Of a DNA stretch of 43,797 nucleotides, positions 25,993-34,761 are shown piece after piece. The notes beneath the pieces were generated by a model. It ran no database searches. It had not been told where the DNA came from and worked only from the letters and a program-made list of their open reading frames with translations. The DNA is from CAZBLP01 sp964492825. Its GTDB lineage: Bacteria; DYJV01. The stretch lies in the NCBI GenBank assembly GCA_964492825.1, contig CAZBLP010000009.1, positions 1 through 43,797 of the forward strand, read 5' to 3'. Both the position numbers and the translations under genes were made by a program. Numbering within the stretch: position 1 is the first letter of the stretch; every line of letters starts with the position of its first letter.

Positions 25993-27989
25993 TGGAACTT
26001 CTCTCGCCAGCAGGTAATTTGCAAGCTCTTGTGGCAGCTGTTGATGCAGGAGCAGATTCAGTATATATTGGTTTAAAAGAATTTAGTGCAAGAGCTTTTG
26101 CATCAAATTTTCCAATAGAGCAAGTCCCTTCAATTTACTCATATTTAAACTCAAAAAGTAAAAGATTGTATATTGCTGTTAATACATTGATTAAGGAAAT
26201 GGAAATAAAAAGTATTTTTAAATATTTATCAATCCTTACCAAAGTAGGTGTTGATGCTGTAATTATACAAGATTTTGGTATTGCTAACATTGTCAATCAG
26301 TATTTCCCCACACTGAAATTACATGCAAGTACCCAGATGAGCAACCTGAATTCGTTTGATGTTAAATTTTTGGAACAGTTAAATTTCAAAAGAGTGATTT
26401 TAGACAGACAAATAAGTTTTGAAGAACTTAAATTAATAAAAAAACGTTCTCTTTTGGAACTGGAGATTTTTATTCATGGTGCTTTATGCTATTCATTTGC
26501 AGGCCAATGTTATTTTAGTTCTTTTTTAGGCGGGCAAAGTGCAAATCGTGGTAGATGTACTCAACCATGCAGAAGATTATATATTTTAAATAAACAGAAA
26601 AAAGGATATTTTTTTTCTCCAAGTGATTTAAGCAGTGTAAATGATTTTGAAAAATTATTAAATTTAAATTTAACATCTTTAAAAATTGAAGGAAGAATGA
26701 AATCTGAGCAGTATGTTGCCAATGTCACAAAAGCATACAGAATTTTAATAGATTTTTATAAAAGAAACAAATATCTATCAAAAGAAGTAAAAGATGAAGC
26801 AAGAGAGTTTATTAAAAATAGCTTTGGCAGAAAAACAACATCTGGTATATATTTTAACTCAAATTCCATTATTGAGCCGAACCTTTCAGGTGCAACAGGT
26901 TTATTTTTAGGTAAAATAATTCAGAAATCAGATAAGTTTCTGATTTTTAAAACAGGAAGCGAATTAAAAACAGGAGATAGAATTAGGATTCAAGATTTAG
27001 GCGAATCTATAAAAATTACAAAAATATTTGTGAAAAATAAATTGAAAAATTTTGCTAAAAAAAGTGAAATTGTTAAAATTCCATTAACTGAAAAAATGAA
27101 TATAAAAAAAAATCTTCTTATTTTTAAATTATCTTCAAAACAAAATATTGAAATTCCAAACACCTTAAAACAAAATAAAAAAATAAAGGTAAAAGAAATA
27201 ATTTTACCTAAAACTCATGATAATGGTAGTAGAAAAAAAGAATTATATTTCAAATTGAATAATATCAGGCAGATTTTATCTTTCCCCGATAATATAAGGG
27301 ATTTTTTAATCATTCCAATTACTCAATTAGAAGAATTGTTTTCAGTTCGCAAAAAATTGAAAAAAATTGAAGAGTTTGTGATTTTTGAATATCCTCTTTT
27401 TATTTTTGAAAATGAACTTGAGAGATTTGAAAATATTACAAAAGAGCTAATAAGTTTAGGTTTTAAAAAGTTTTTAATTAATAGTAAAAGCCAGTTGCGA
27501 TTTTTTGATAATTTTAAAAATGTTTTTTTAATCTTGTCAGAACGTTTTCATATTTCCAATTCTTTTGCTGCACAACTGTTTTTAGAAAATATGAATACAA
27601 GAAGATTCATATTAGATTTTGAAAATGACAAAAAAAATTTAGCAGATTTTAAATTTAAAAATAGTGCAATTATAACGTTATATTCCAATTTCCCTTTACT
27701 TGTTTCAAGAATAGATAATAGATTGAAATCAGGAAATTCTTTAACTGATAGTAAAAATGAAAAATTTATTATAAAGAGAAAAAGGGGGCTTATTCATATA
27801 TTTTCCAATGAAAATTTTAATATTGTATCTTGCAGACATGAGCTTGAACAAATGGGTTACTGCAAATTTTTCTTTGATATTTCAAATATTAAATTTTTTA
27901 AACTTTCAGTAAAAGACTTTTATAATAAATTAAAATATGGTAAAATTTATCGAGGTAAGGATTTTAATTATAGTTATGGTTGGAAATGA
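25992..27989 (+). CDS. U32 peptidase family protein (RlhA/TrhP-like RNA hydroxylation type)
   Basis: The N-terminal half is a U32 domain: MELLSPAGNLQALVAAVDAGADSVYIGL, LHASTQMSN, then HGALCYSFAGQC and GRCTQPCRRLY, whose cysteines are the conserved set. At 665 residues it has the long C-terminal extension seen in RlhA (E. coli YdcP), which makes 5-hydroxycytidine in 23S rRNA using prephenate-linked chemistry. Shorter relatives act on tRNA. The old peptidase name is probably misleading. The start is GTG sharing its first base with the rho stop codon (TAGTG), so translation is likely coupled to rho. Confidence 0.86.
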   Translation: MELLSPAGNLQALVAAVDAGADSVYIGLKEFSARAFASNFPIEQVPSIYSYLNSKSKRLYIAVNTLIKEMEIKSIFKYLSILTKVGVDAVIIQDFGIANIVNQYFPTLKLHASTQMSNLNSFDVKFLEQLNFKRVILDRQISFEELKLIKKRSLLELEIFIHGALCYSFAGQCYFSSFLGGQSANRGRCTQPCRRLYILNKQKKGYFFSPSDLSSVNDFEKLLNLNLTSLKIEGRMKSEQYVANVTKAYRILIDFYKRNKYLSKEVKDEAREFIKNSFGRKTTSGIYFNSNSIIEPNLSGATGLFLGKIIQKSDKFLIFKTGSELKTGDRIRIQDLGESIKITKIFVKNKLKNFAKKSEIVKIPLTEKMNIKKNLLIFKLSSKQNIEIPNTLKQNKKIKVKEIILPKTHDNGSRKKELYFKLNNIRQILSFPDNIRDFLIIPITQLEELFSVRKKLKKIEEFVIFEYPLFIFENELERFENITKELISLGFKKFLINSKSQLRFFDNFKNVFLILSERFHISNSFAAQLFLENMNTRRFILDFENDKKNLADFKFKNSAIITLYSNFPLLVSRIDNRLKSGNSLTDSKNEKFIIKRKRGLIHIFSNENFNIVSCRHELEQMGYCKFFFDISNIKFFKLSVKDFYNKLKYGKIYRGKDFNYSYGWK

Positions 27990-28102
27990 TGTTTAAGCAC
28001 AATAGTTGTATATTCAATGTTTTTACTTGATTCTGGAAGAGGGATAAATTTATTGTGATTAAACTACAGACTAACGACTATCAATTAAAATCAATTGTTT
28101 TG

Positions 28103-28115
28103 AAAGGAGGCCTTT
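28103..28115 (+). promoter_or_regulatory. hflK ribosome binding site within a short hairpin
   Basis: AAAGG (28103-28107) and CCTTT (28111-28115) are perfectly complementary around AGG, so the strong GAAAGGAGG site can fold on itself right before the ATG at 28116. A second short inverted repeat, CAATT/AATTG, lies at 28082-28097. A three-base loop and five pairs give limited stability, so any effect on translation is probably mild. Confidence 0.4.
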
Positions 28116-29123
28116 ATGGCATGGTACGATGAAGACTATAATGATAAGCAGCATAAACAACATCCTAAAATTGATTTTGAGAAATTGAAACATATAAAAA
28201 TTAATTTTCCAAAAATATCTAATTTACTTATTATTTTATTTTTGGCATGGCTTGCGTCAGGATTTTACATTGTAGACCCTCAGGAAGTTGGTGTTGTTAA
28301 AAGGTTCGGAAAATATGTTTATACAGTTAAGCCAGGTCCTCATTGGCATATCCCCTATCCTGTTGAATCAGTTTTAAAGCCTGCAATTACAAGAGTTTAT
28401 AGATTGGAAATAGGTTTCAGAACAATATCAAACACCAATCCAGCTAGGTATAGAATGGTTCCCAAAGAATCATATATGCTTACAGGTGATGAAAACATTG
28501 TAAAAGCAGAATTTATTGTACAATTTAAAATTAAAAATCCTATTAAATTTTTATTTAATGTTGACCGTCAGTTTTCTACTATTTTTAAAGCATCTGAGGC
28601 TGCAATGCGTGAAGTTATAGGTAAAACCAATATTGATTCTGTTCTTACAACAGGCAAAGACGAGATACAGCAAGAGTGCAGGGATTTGCTGCAAAGAATT
28701 GTCGAAAAATACGACACAGGTGTTTCTATATTAACTGTTCAGCTTCAGGATGTTCATCCGCCGGTTGAAGTTATTAATGCTTTTAAAGATGTGGCAAGTG
28801 CCAAAGAAGATAAAGAGCGGTATATTAATGAAGCACAAGGGTACAGAAATGATGTTATTCCAAAAGCCAAAGGAGAAGCTGCTAAAATTGTTAATGAAGC
28901 TTTAGCTTATGAGCAGGTTGTTGTAAATAAAGCTTTAGGGGAAACACAGCGTTTTTCTCAGGTTTTAAAAGAATATAATATGGCAAAGGATATAACAAAA
29001 AAGAGAATTTATATAGAAACAATGGAGCAGGTTCTAAAGCATTCAGATAAAGTTATTTTAGACAAAGATGCAGCTAAAAAAATCTTCCCCTTATTGGATA
29101 TTAAGAAAGGGGGTGTAAAATGA
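28116..29123 (+). CDS. hflK: FtsH protease modulator HflK
   Basis: HflK forms with HflC a large periplasm-facing SPFH-domain complex around the FtsH protease. A short cytosolic N-terminus (about 35 residues) precedes one membrane segment (IILFLAWLASGFYIV). The SPFH domain follows: VDPQEVGVVKRFGKYV...KPGPHWHIPYPVESV. A coiled-coil rich in alanine and glutamate (ASAKEDKERYINEAQGYRND) runs toward the C-terminus. The length of 335 residues is a little short for the family. AAAGGAGG lies directly upstream. The stop overlaps the hflC ATG (ATGA). Confidence 0.93.
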   Translation: MAWYDEDYNDKQHKQHPKIDFEKLKHIKINFPKISNLLIILFLAWLASGFYIVDPQEVGVVKRFGKYVYTVKPGPHWHIPYPVESVLKPAITRVYRLEIGFRTISNTNPARYRMVPKESYMLTGDENIVKAEFIVQFKIKNPIKFLFNVDRQFSTIFKASEAAMREVIGKTNIDSVLTTGKDEIQQECRDLLQRIVEKYDTGVSILTVQLQDVHPPVEVINAFKDVASAKEDKERYINEAQGYRNDVIPKAKGEAAKIVNEALAYEQVVVNKALGETQRFSQVLKEYNMAKDITKKRIYIETMEQVLKHSDKVILDKDAAKKIFPLLDIKKGGVK

Positions 29124-29986
29124 GAAATAAAGTCTTATTTGTGATGATTATAATATTTGTGGGATTTTCAAGTTTAAGAGGGATATTTTTTACTGTTGAC
29201 CAGACTCAAAAAGCAATAGTTTTACAACTTGGTAAGCCTGTAAAAGAGATTACAAAGCCGGGACTTAATTTTAAGCTTCCTTTTATACAGAATGTTATAT
29301 TTTTTGATAATAGGGTTTTGGAATATGATTCTGCACCTGCTGAAATTCTAACACAAGATAAGAAGAACCTTGTTGTTGATAATTATGCAAAATGGCGAAT
29401 TAGAAGTCCGTTGAAATTTTATGAAACAGTTAAAAACTATTATGGAGCGCAGGAGAGGCTTGATGATATAATTTACTCTGAATTAAGGGTTGTTTTAGGC
29501 AAGCACTCATTGCAGGAAATCGTTTCATTAAAAAGAAGTGAAATAATGAATTATATTACTATAAATTGTAATAAAATATCTAAAAAATATGGTATTGAAG
29601 TAATTGATGTTAGAATAAAAAGAGCAGATCTTCCACCTGAAAATGAAAGGCATGTTTATGACAGGATGAAAGCTGAAAGGTACAGGCAAGCAAAGAAATA
29701 CCGTTCAGAAGGAATGGAGCAATCACTTAGGATAAAATCCAAAACAGATAAAGAGAAGAATATAATTCTATCTGAAGCAAAGAAAAAAGCAGAAATTATT
29801 AAAGGTGAAGGTGAAGCAAAGGCTATAGAGATCTATGGCAAAGCTTTTTCAAAAGATAAAAGTTTCTATGAATTTTACAGGACAATGAATGCATATACTC
29901 ATTCTTTAACTAATAAAAACAGGTTGATTTTAACCCCTAACAATGAATTTTTGAAATATCTCAATAGTTACCAGGTTAATAAATGA
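29120..29986 (+). CDS. hflC: FtsH protease modulator HflC
   Basis: HflC is the partner of HflK. One N-terminal membrane segment (residues 4-24) is followed by the SPFH domain (FFTVDQTQKAIVLQLGKPVKEITKPGLNFKLPF). The rest is helical: KRADLPPENERHVYDRMKAERYRQAKKYRSEG is a well-conserved HflC signature. Length is 288 residues. It overlaps both hflK and ribF by 4 nt (ATGA in each case). FtsH itself is not in this window. Together with the LapA-LapB fusion at 2353 this indicates regulated proteolysis at the inner membrane. Confidence 0.94.
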   Translation: MRNKVLFVMIIIFVGFSSLRGIFFTVDQTQKAIVLQLGKPVKEITKPGLNFKLPFIQNVIFFDNRVLEYDSAPAEILTQDKKNLVVDNYAKWRIRSPLKFYETVKNYYGAQERLDDIIYSELRVVLGKHSLQEIVSLKRSEIMNYITINCNKISKKYGIEVIDVRIKRADLPPENERHVYDRMKAERYRQAKKYRSEGMEQSLRIKSKTDKEKNIILSEAKKKAEIIKGEGEAKAIEIYGKAFSKDKSFYEFYRTMNAYTHSLTNKNRLILTPNNEFLKYLNSYQVNK

Positions 29987-30939
29987 GAATTTTTCACAAT
30001 TTTTCTGATATTAACAAAAAAGTTAAAAATCCTGTTGTTACAATTGGAAATTTTGACGGTGTTCATAAAGGACATCAAAATATTTTCAAAATAATTAGCA
30101 GTAGAGCAAAGGAGATTAATGGAGAAAGTGTGGTTATTACATTTGAGCCGCATCCTGTAAAAGTATTTACAGAAGAAGAAAAACTTTTCCTTTTAACTCC
30201 ATTTAAAAAAAAGATTAAATTAATTGAAAAATTTGGGATTGACAATTTAGTAGTTGTAAAATTTAGCAGAGAATTTGCTGAATTATCAGCAGAAGAATTT
30301 GTTAGAAACGTACTTGTTGATAACCTAAATTGCAGAGAAATCTATGTTGGATACAACTATTTTTTCGGTAAAAATAAAGAGGGTAATGTTGAATTACTAA
30401 AAAAATTTGGTGAAAAATACAACTTTAGAGTAGAAATTTTAAAGCCTTTTATTATTAATAACCAGGTTGTAAGCTCAACTTTGTGCAGAAATCTTATTTC
30501 AAGAGGCAAAGTTAAAGAAGTTGCGAAATTTTTAGGTAGATATTATTTAATTGAAGGAAAGGTTGTTGAAGGTAAACATAGAGGCAATAAAATAGGTTTT
30601 CCAACTGCCAATATTAAATCTCCTAATGAAGTTTATCCAAAGGAAGGTGTTTATGCTGTAAAAGTTGGATTTAAAGGCAAGATTTTTAACGGAGCATGCA
30701 GTATTGGTTTTAATCCCACTTTTTATAGCGAAAGTTTAACTGTTGAAGTTTATATATTTGACTTTCAAAGAAATATTTATAATGAAACATTAAAAATGGT
30801 TTTTATTGATAGAATCAGGGATACTATGAAGTTTTCTTCAGTTGATGAGCTTGTAAAAAATATTAAAGATGACATTAGAGTATGCAAAAATATTTTAAAT
30901 AAAGTAAAAATTTCATTTTCACATCCGGAATTTATATAA
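29983..30939 (+). CDS. ribF: Bifunctional riboflavin kinase / FAD synthetase
   Basis: RibF phosphorylates riboflavin to FMN and adenylates FMN to FAD. The N-terminal nucleotidyltransferase domain shows VVTIGNFDGVHKGHQ and FEPHPVKVF. The C-terminal kinase domain starts with YLIEGKVVEGKHRGNKIGFPTANI and includes GVYAVKV and the FNPTF...VEVYIFDF segment. Length of 318 residues is typical for the fused enzyme. It overlaps hflC by 4 nt and shares one base with DUF1992 (TAATG). Confidence 0.95.
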   Translation: MRIFHNFSDINKKVKNPVVTIGNFDGVHKGHQNIFKIISSRAKEINGESVVITFEPHPVKVFTEEEKLFLLTPFKKKIKLIEKFGIDNLVVVKFSREFAELSAEEFVRNVLVDNLNCREIYVGYNYFFGKNKEGNVELLKKFGEKYNFRVEILKPFIINNQVVSSTLCRNLISRGKVKEVAKFLGRYYLIEGKVVEGKHRGNKIGFPTANIKSPNEVYPKEGVYAVKVGFKGKIFNGACSIGFNPTFYSESLTVEVYIFDFQRNIYNETLKMVFIDRIRDTMKFSSVDELVKNIKDDIRVCKNILNKVKISFSHPEFI

Positions 30940-31361
30940 TGTTAGGTTTTGAAAAATTAGCTGAGAAGAAAATTAATGACTGGATTAAAAAAGAGGATTT
31001 TACAAAAAATCATTTCTATAAAAAATATGTTGATAATTCCGAATACTTTAAAGCTCCGCCACATATAAGAATTACTTTGCATATTTTAAAAAATGCAGGT
31101 GTTGTTCCAAAAAAATTTCAATTAAAAAATGAAATTCTTGAAATGAAGAAAGTTCTGTTAGAGATTACTGAAGAGAATGATTTTTTTAAGCAACTAAGAA
31201 GATTTAACAACATGGTTGCAGAGTTTAACATATTGTCTAAAAATAAAGCCAATTATTCAAATAATGAGTTTTATTGTAAAAAACTAATGAAAAAAATTTT
31301 AGGTTTTAATCTTTATGAAAGAAAAAATATCAATAATTGTTCTTGGTTGTCCCAAAAATGA
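30939..31361 (+). CDS. DUF1992 (DnaJ-C28-like) domain protein
   Basis: A small 140-residue helical protein with the DUF1992 pattern: an N-terminal LGFEKLAEKKINDWIKK, followed by a long charged helix pair and RRFNNMVAEFNIL. In eukaryotes the domain occurs in DNAJC28. Bacterial members (YhdN/YjdN type) have no settled function. No J domain is present. Its last 47 nt overlap the rimO start in another frame, so the residues after about position 125 (ERKNINNCSWLSQK) may be a lineage-specific tail. Confidence 0.75.
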   Translation: MLGFEKLAEKKINDWIKKEDFTKNHFYKKYVDNSEYFKAPPHIRITLHILKNAGVVPKKFQLKNEILEMKKVLLEITEENDFFKQLRRFNNMVAEFNILSKNKANYSNNEFYCKKLMKKILGFNLYERKNINNCSWLSQK

Positions 31362-32607
31362 AGTTGATGCTGAAGTTTTAGCAGGAGAATTAAATAGTTC
31401 AGAATTTATTATAGAAAATAATATTGAAAATTCTGAAATAGTAATTATTCTTACCTGTGCTTTTATTGAAGATGCAGTAGAAGAAGCAATTGATACTATT
31501 CTTGAAATAACTTCAATTAAAAATAGAGTTATAGTAGTCGGGTGTCTTGTAAGCAGGTATGGAGCAGACAGGTTAAAAGAACAGCTTCCTGAAGTAGAAA
31601 TTTTTTTTGATACATATAATTATCTAAATGTTGTAGATTATTTAAAATATAATAAAATTTATAAAAATTATAATAGGTTTATCTATTCTCACAACAATCA
31701 AAGAGTATTATCGTCCACTTTTTCTTATGTAAAAATTGCAGAGGGATGCAGAAGAAGTTGCAGTTTTTGCACTATACCACAAATAAAGGGAGGTCTTTTT
31801 TCAAGACAAATTAACGATATTATAGATGAAATAAAGAAAATTGTTGAGAGCGGTATCTATGAGATAATTTTGATTAGTCAAAACAGTGGAGATTATGGCA
31901 AAGACCTCAAAAATAGTTCAAATTTAACAGCTTTAATTGAACAGGCACTTAAGATAAATGATTTAAAATGGTTAAGGGTGTTATACATATATCCTGATGA
32001 TATTAACGAATATTTTCTTGAGTTAACCAGGCATGAGAAATTTTGTAAATATCTTGATATTCCCATACAACATATTGATAATGATATTCTCAAATCAATG
32101 AATAGAAAAACAGATGAAAATAATATAAAGAGAATTCTTGACAATATCAAAACAAATTACCCTGAAATTTTCTTAAGAACAAGTCTTATAGTTGGATATC
32201 CAGGTGAAACTGATGAAAAATTCAATAAACTTTTAAATTTTATAAAACAATACCAATTTTATAATCTTGGATGTTTTAAGTACTTCAGAGAAGAAGGGAC
32301 AACAGCTGCAGCACTGCCTGGTCAGGTTGCAAATAAAATCAAAAATATCAGATATAAAAAAATAATGCAAACACAGAAAAAAGTTGTGAAAAACATTAAT
32401 AAAACTTTGACAGGGAAAATTTTTCAAGTAAATATTTCAGGATTTTCAACAGAATCTGAATTATTGCTTGAAGGGAGAACAGAGTTTCAAAGTCCTGATA
32501 TTGACGGCATTACTTTTATTAATGAAGGAATCATTGATGAGGCAGGTTTTTATAAAGTTAAAATAACAGATTTTGCAGATTATGACCTAATTGGTAAAAT
32601 TGTTTGA
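31315..32607 (+). CDS. rimO: Ribosomal protein S12 methylthiotransferase
   Basis: RimO adds a methylthio group to an aspartate of ribosomal protein S12. The N-terminal methylthiotransferase domain has cluster cysteines C12 (LGCPKN), C48 and C77. The radical SAM cluster motif CRRSCSFC has C145, C149 and C152. RTSLIVGYPGETDE and a C-terminal TRAM-like domain complete it. LGCPKNEVDAE and GCRRSCSFCTIPQIKG favour RimO over the related MiaB. Length is 430 residues. The start lies inside the DUF1992 gene, with only a weak AGG 11-12 nt upstream. Confidence 0.94.
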   Translation: MKEKISIIVLGCPKNEVDAEVLAGELNSSEFIIENNIENSEIVIILTCAFIEDAVEEAIDTILEITSIKNRVIVVGCLVSRYGADRLKEQLPEVEIFFDTYNYLNVVDYLKYNKIYKNYNRFIYSHNNQRVLSSTFSYVKIAEGCRRSCSFCTIPQIKGGLFSRQINDIIDEIKKIVESGIYEIILISQNSGDYGKDLKNSSNLTALIEQALKINDLKWLRVLYIYPDDINEYFLELTRHEKFCKYLDIPIQHIDNDILKSMNRKTDENNIKRILDNIKTNYPEIFLRTSLIVGYPGETDEKFNKLLNFIKQYQFYNLGCFKYFREEGTTAAALPGQVANKIKNIRYKKIMQTQKKVVKNINKTLTGKIFQVNISGFSTESELLLEGRTEFQSPDIDGITFINEGIIDEAGFYKVKITDFADYDLIGKIV

Positions 32608-32662
32608 CAAATCTAATTTTATCTGCTAATTTTGCCTCTCAATTGAATATATGGAGTAAAAC

Positions 32663-33427
32663 ATGCACAAAAGCAGCAGAGATATAAGTATTACACTTGA
32701 AAATTATATTAAAATTATAGGGGAACTTTCTCTAAAAAAAAATGAAGTAAGAGTAAAAGATATAGCAGATGCCCTGAATGTTAAGCTTTCCACTGTAACA
32801 TCAGCTTTAAGAGCTCTTTCTGAAAAAGGTTTTATTAATTATACTCCATACAAGCCTATAACCCTTACTGGAGAAGGTGAAAAGATTGCATATGATTTAA
32901 TCAATAAAAAGGAAATTTTAACTAGTTTTTTTGAAGAAATCCTTGATATATCTGAATCTGATGCATCTAAACTTGCTTGTGAAATGGAGCATACAATTTC
33001 AAAGGAAAACCTTGAAAAATTTAAAAATTTTTTAGTTTTCATTGATAGTTGCCCTTTTGGTGGCATTGACCTGAAAAATAAATTTAGAAAATTCCGGAAA
33101 TTTAATATATTTGATAAAAATTATCAAAAAAATTGTGAAGAGTGCATTAATCAATTTTTAAAAAATTGTCCTGATAACGGAAACTTTATCAATTCCAATG
33201 CAACTACTCTTAATAAAATAAAAATAGGAGAGCAAGCTGAAATTTTAAAGGTTAGGAATAATCCTCTTCTTGCTAAAAGATTTTGTGAGTTAGGAGGTGT
33301 TTCCGGTACCATTGTTAAAGTAGAAAAAATTGCACCTCTTGGAGATCCTATAAGTATTAAATTAAAAGGAAGTGAAATTTCTATTAGAAAAGATGAAGCT
33401 GAAAATATAATTGTTAGAAAAATTTAA
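32663..33427 (+). CDS. DtxR/MntR family metal-dependent regulator with FeoA domain
   Basis: Residues 1-70 form the winged helix typical of DtxR/MntR proteins (RVKDIADALNVKLSTVTSALRALSEKGFINY). A metal-binding dimerisation domain follows, with EMEHTISKENLEKFKNFL. A linker with cysteines in NCEECINQFLKNCPDNGN follows, and an SH3-like FeoA domain ends the protein (IGEQAEILKVRNNP...LARRFCELGG-type sequence, then GDPISIKLKGSEISIRKDEA). It probably represses iron or manganese uptake genes when metal is plentiful. GGAG precedes the ATG by 7 nt. It begins 55 nt after rimO, so it could have its own promoter. Confidence 0.88.
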   Translation: MHKSSRDISITLENYIKIIGELSLKKNEVRVKDIADALNVKLSTVTSALRALSEKGFINYTPYKPITLTGEGEKIAYDLINKKEILTSFFEEILDISESDASKLACEMEHTISKENLEKFKNFLVFIDSCPFGGIDLKNKFRKFRKFNIFDKNYQKNCEECINQFLKNCPDNGNFINSNATTLNKIKIGEQAEILKVRNNPLLAKRFCELGGVSGTIVKVEKIAPLGDPISIKLKGSEISIRKDEAENIIVRKI

Positions 33428-33438
33428 AAGGAGATAAA

Positions 33439-34149
33439 ATGAAACGGCATGATGGAAGAAGTACAAATATGATAAGACCTATGAAAATTACCAAAAATTA
33501 TATAAAATATCCTGAAGGTTCTGTGCTTATAGAGGTTGGCAATACTAAAGTTATTTGTAATGTATCTATAGAGGATAAGGTCCCTCATTTTTTAAAAGGC
33601 CAAGGTACCGGGTGGATAACAGCTGAATATTCAATGCTGCCACGTTCAACTGAAACAAGGAAAATAAGAGATATTGTCAAAGGTAAAATTGACGGAAGAA
33701 GCCAGGAAATTCAAAGGTTAATTGGCAGATCTCTTCGTTCTGTAATTGATATGAGCAAATTTGGAGAAAAAACATTATGGATTGATTGTGATGTTATTCA
33801 GGCAGATGGAGGAACAAGAACAGCTTCCATAACAGGTGCCTTTGTTGCATTGTATTTGGCAATTTCAAAACTTAAATTCAGAGAAAATCCAATCAAAGAT
33901 TTTGTGTCTGCTGTTAGTGTTGGCATTGTTAATGGAACCCCAATGATAGACCTTGATTATATAGAAGATTCCAATGCGGAAATAGACATGAATTTTGTTA
34001 TAACAGGTAAAGGTGAATTTGTGGAAATTCAGGGCACAGGCGAAGAACGGCCTTTTACGCAGGAAGAATTTGAAATAATGAAAAATATGGCTCTTAAAGG
34101 TGCGGAAAAATTATTTGAATTTCAGAAAAAGGTCTTAGGAGTCAGTTAG
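33439..34149 (+). CDS. rph: Ribonuclease PH
   Basis: RNase PH trims the 3' ends of tRNA precursors by phosphorolysis. The start KRHDGRSTNMIRPMKI, then GWITAEYSMLPRSTETR (substrate and phosphate binding), GRSQEIQRLIGRSLRS, DCDVIQADGGTRTASI and EIQGTGEERPF are all canonical. Length of 236 residues is full, so this is not the truncated form seen in some E. coli strains. AAGGAG precedes the ATG and the gene is 11 nt after the DtxR-type regulator. It is paired with rdgB, a widely conserved arrangement. Confidence 0.96.
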   Translation: MKRHDGRSTNMIRPMKITKNYIKYPEGSVLIEVGNTKVICNVSIEDKVPHFLKGQGTGWITAEYSMLPRSTETRKIRDIVKGKIDGRSQEIQRLIGRSLRSVIDMSKFGEKTLWIDCDVIQADGGTRTASITGAFVALYLAISKLKFRENPIKDFVSAVSVGIVNGTPMIDLDYIEDSNAEIDMNFVITGKGEFVEIQGTGEERPFTQEEFEIMKNMALKGAEKLFEFQKKVLGVS

Positions 34150-34161
34150 TCTAATTTTATC

Positions 34162-34761
34162 ATGAGTTATTATAAAATTATATTTGCAACAAAGAATAAA
34201 GGCAAAATTCAAGAGCTAAAAGATTTGATATTTGCAAACAAAATAGATATTAACTTATTATCTTTAAACGACCTTGAAAAAAAAGTGGAAATAAAAGAAA
34301 CCGGAGCTACTTTTTTTGAAAATGCCTTTATAAAGGCTAAAACTGTTTATGAGGAATTCAAATTGCCGGTTATTGCAGATGATTCAGGGTTGATAGTTGA
34401 AGAGATTGGTGAACCAGGGGTTTTTTCTGCAAGATATGCTGGTGAAAATGCTTCAGATTATAAAAATAATTTAAAATTAATTGAGAAAATTAAACACATT
34501 CAAAATAGAAAAGCTTATTTTGAATGTGTTCTTGTTTTTATTGATAATAGTGGGAATGTTCATAATGCTGTTGGCAGATGTTATGGTGAGATAATTGAGG
34601 AGCCAAGAGGTGAAAAGGGATTTGGCTATGACCCAATTTTTTTTCTGCCTGAACTAAATAAAACAATGGCAGAACTTGAGTTAAAAGAGAAAAATAAAAT
34701 TAGCCATAGAGGGAAGGCTTTTAATAAATTTTTAGAAATTTTAAGAGGTTTGTATGTATAA
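34162..34761 (+). CDS. rdgB: XTP/dITP diphosphatase (RdgB/HAM1)
   Basis: This house-cleaning enzyme hydrolyses non-canonical purine nucleoside triphosphates such as dITP and XTP. The start KIIFATKNKGKIQEL, then ETGATFFENAFIKA, IADDSGLIVEEIGEPGVFSARYAGE, and GEKGFGYDPIFF with ISHRGKAF are the family motifs. Length is 199 residues. It follows rph after 12 nt and overlaps the next gene by 8 nt. No distinct Shine-Dalgarno is visible, so translation may depend on rph. Confidence 0.95.
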   Translation: MSYYKIIFATKNKGKIQELKDLIFANKIDINLLSLNDLEKKVEIKETGATFFENAFIKAKTVYEEFKLPVIADDSGLIVEEIGEPGVFSARYAGENASDYKNNLKLIEKIKHIQNRKAYFECVLVFIDNSGNVHNAVGRCYGEIIEEPRGEKGFGYDPIFFLPELNKTMAELELKEKNKISHRGKAFNKFLEILRGLYV

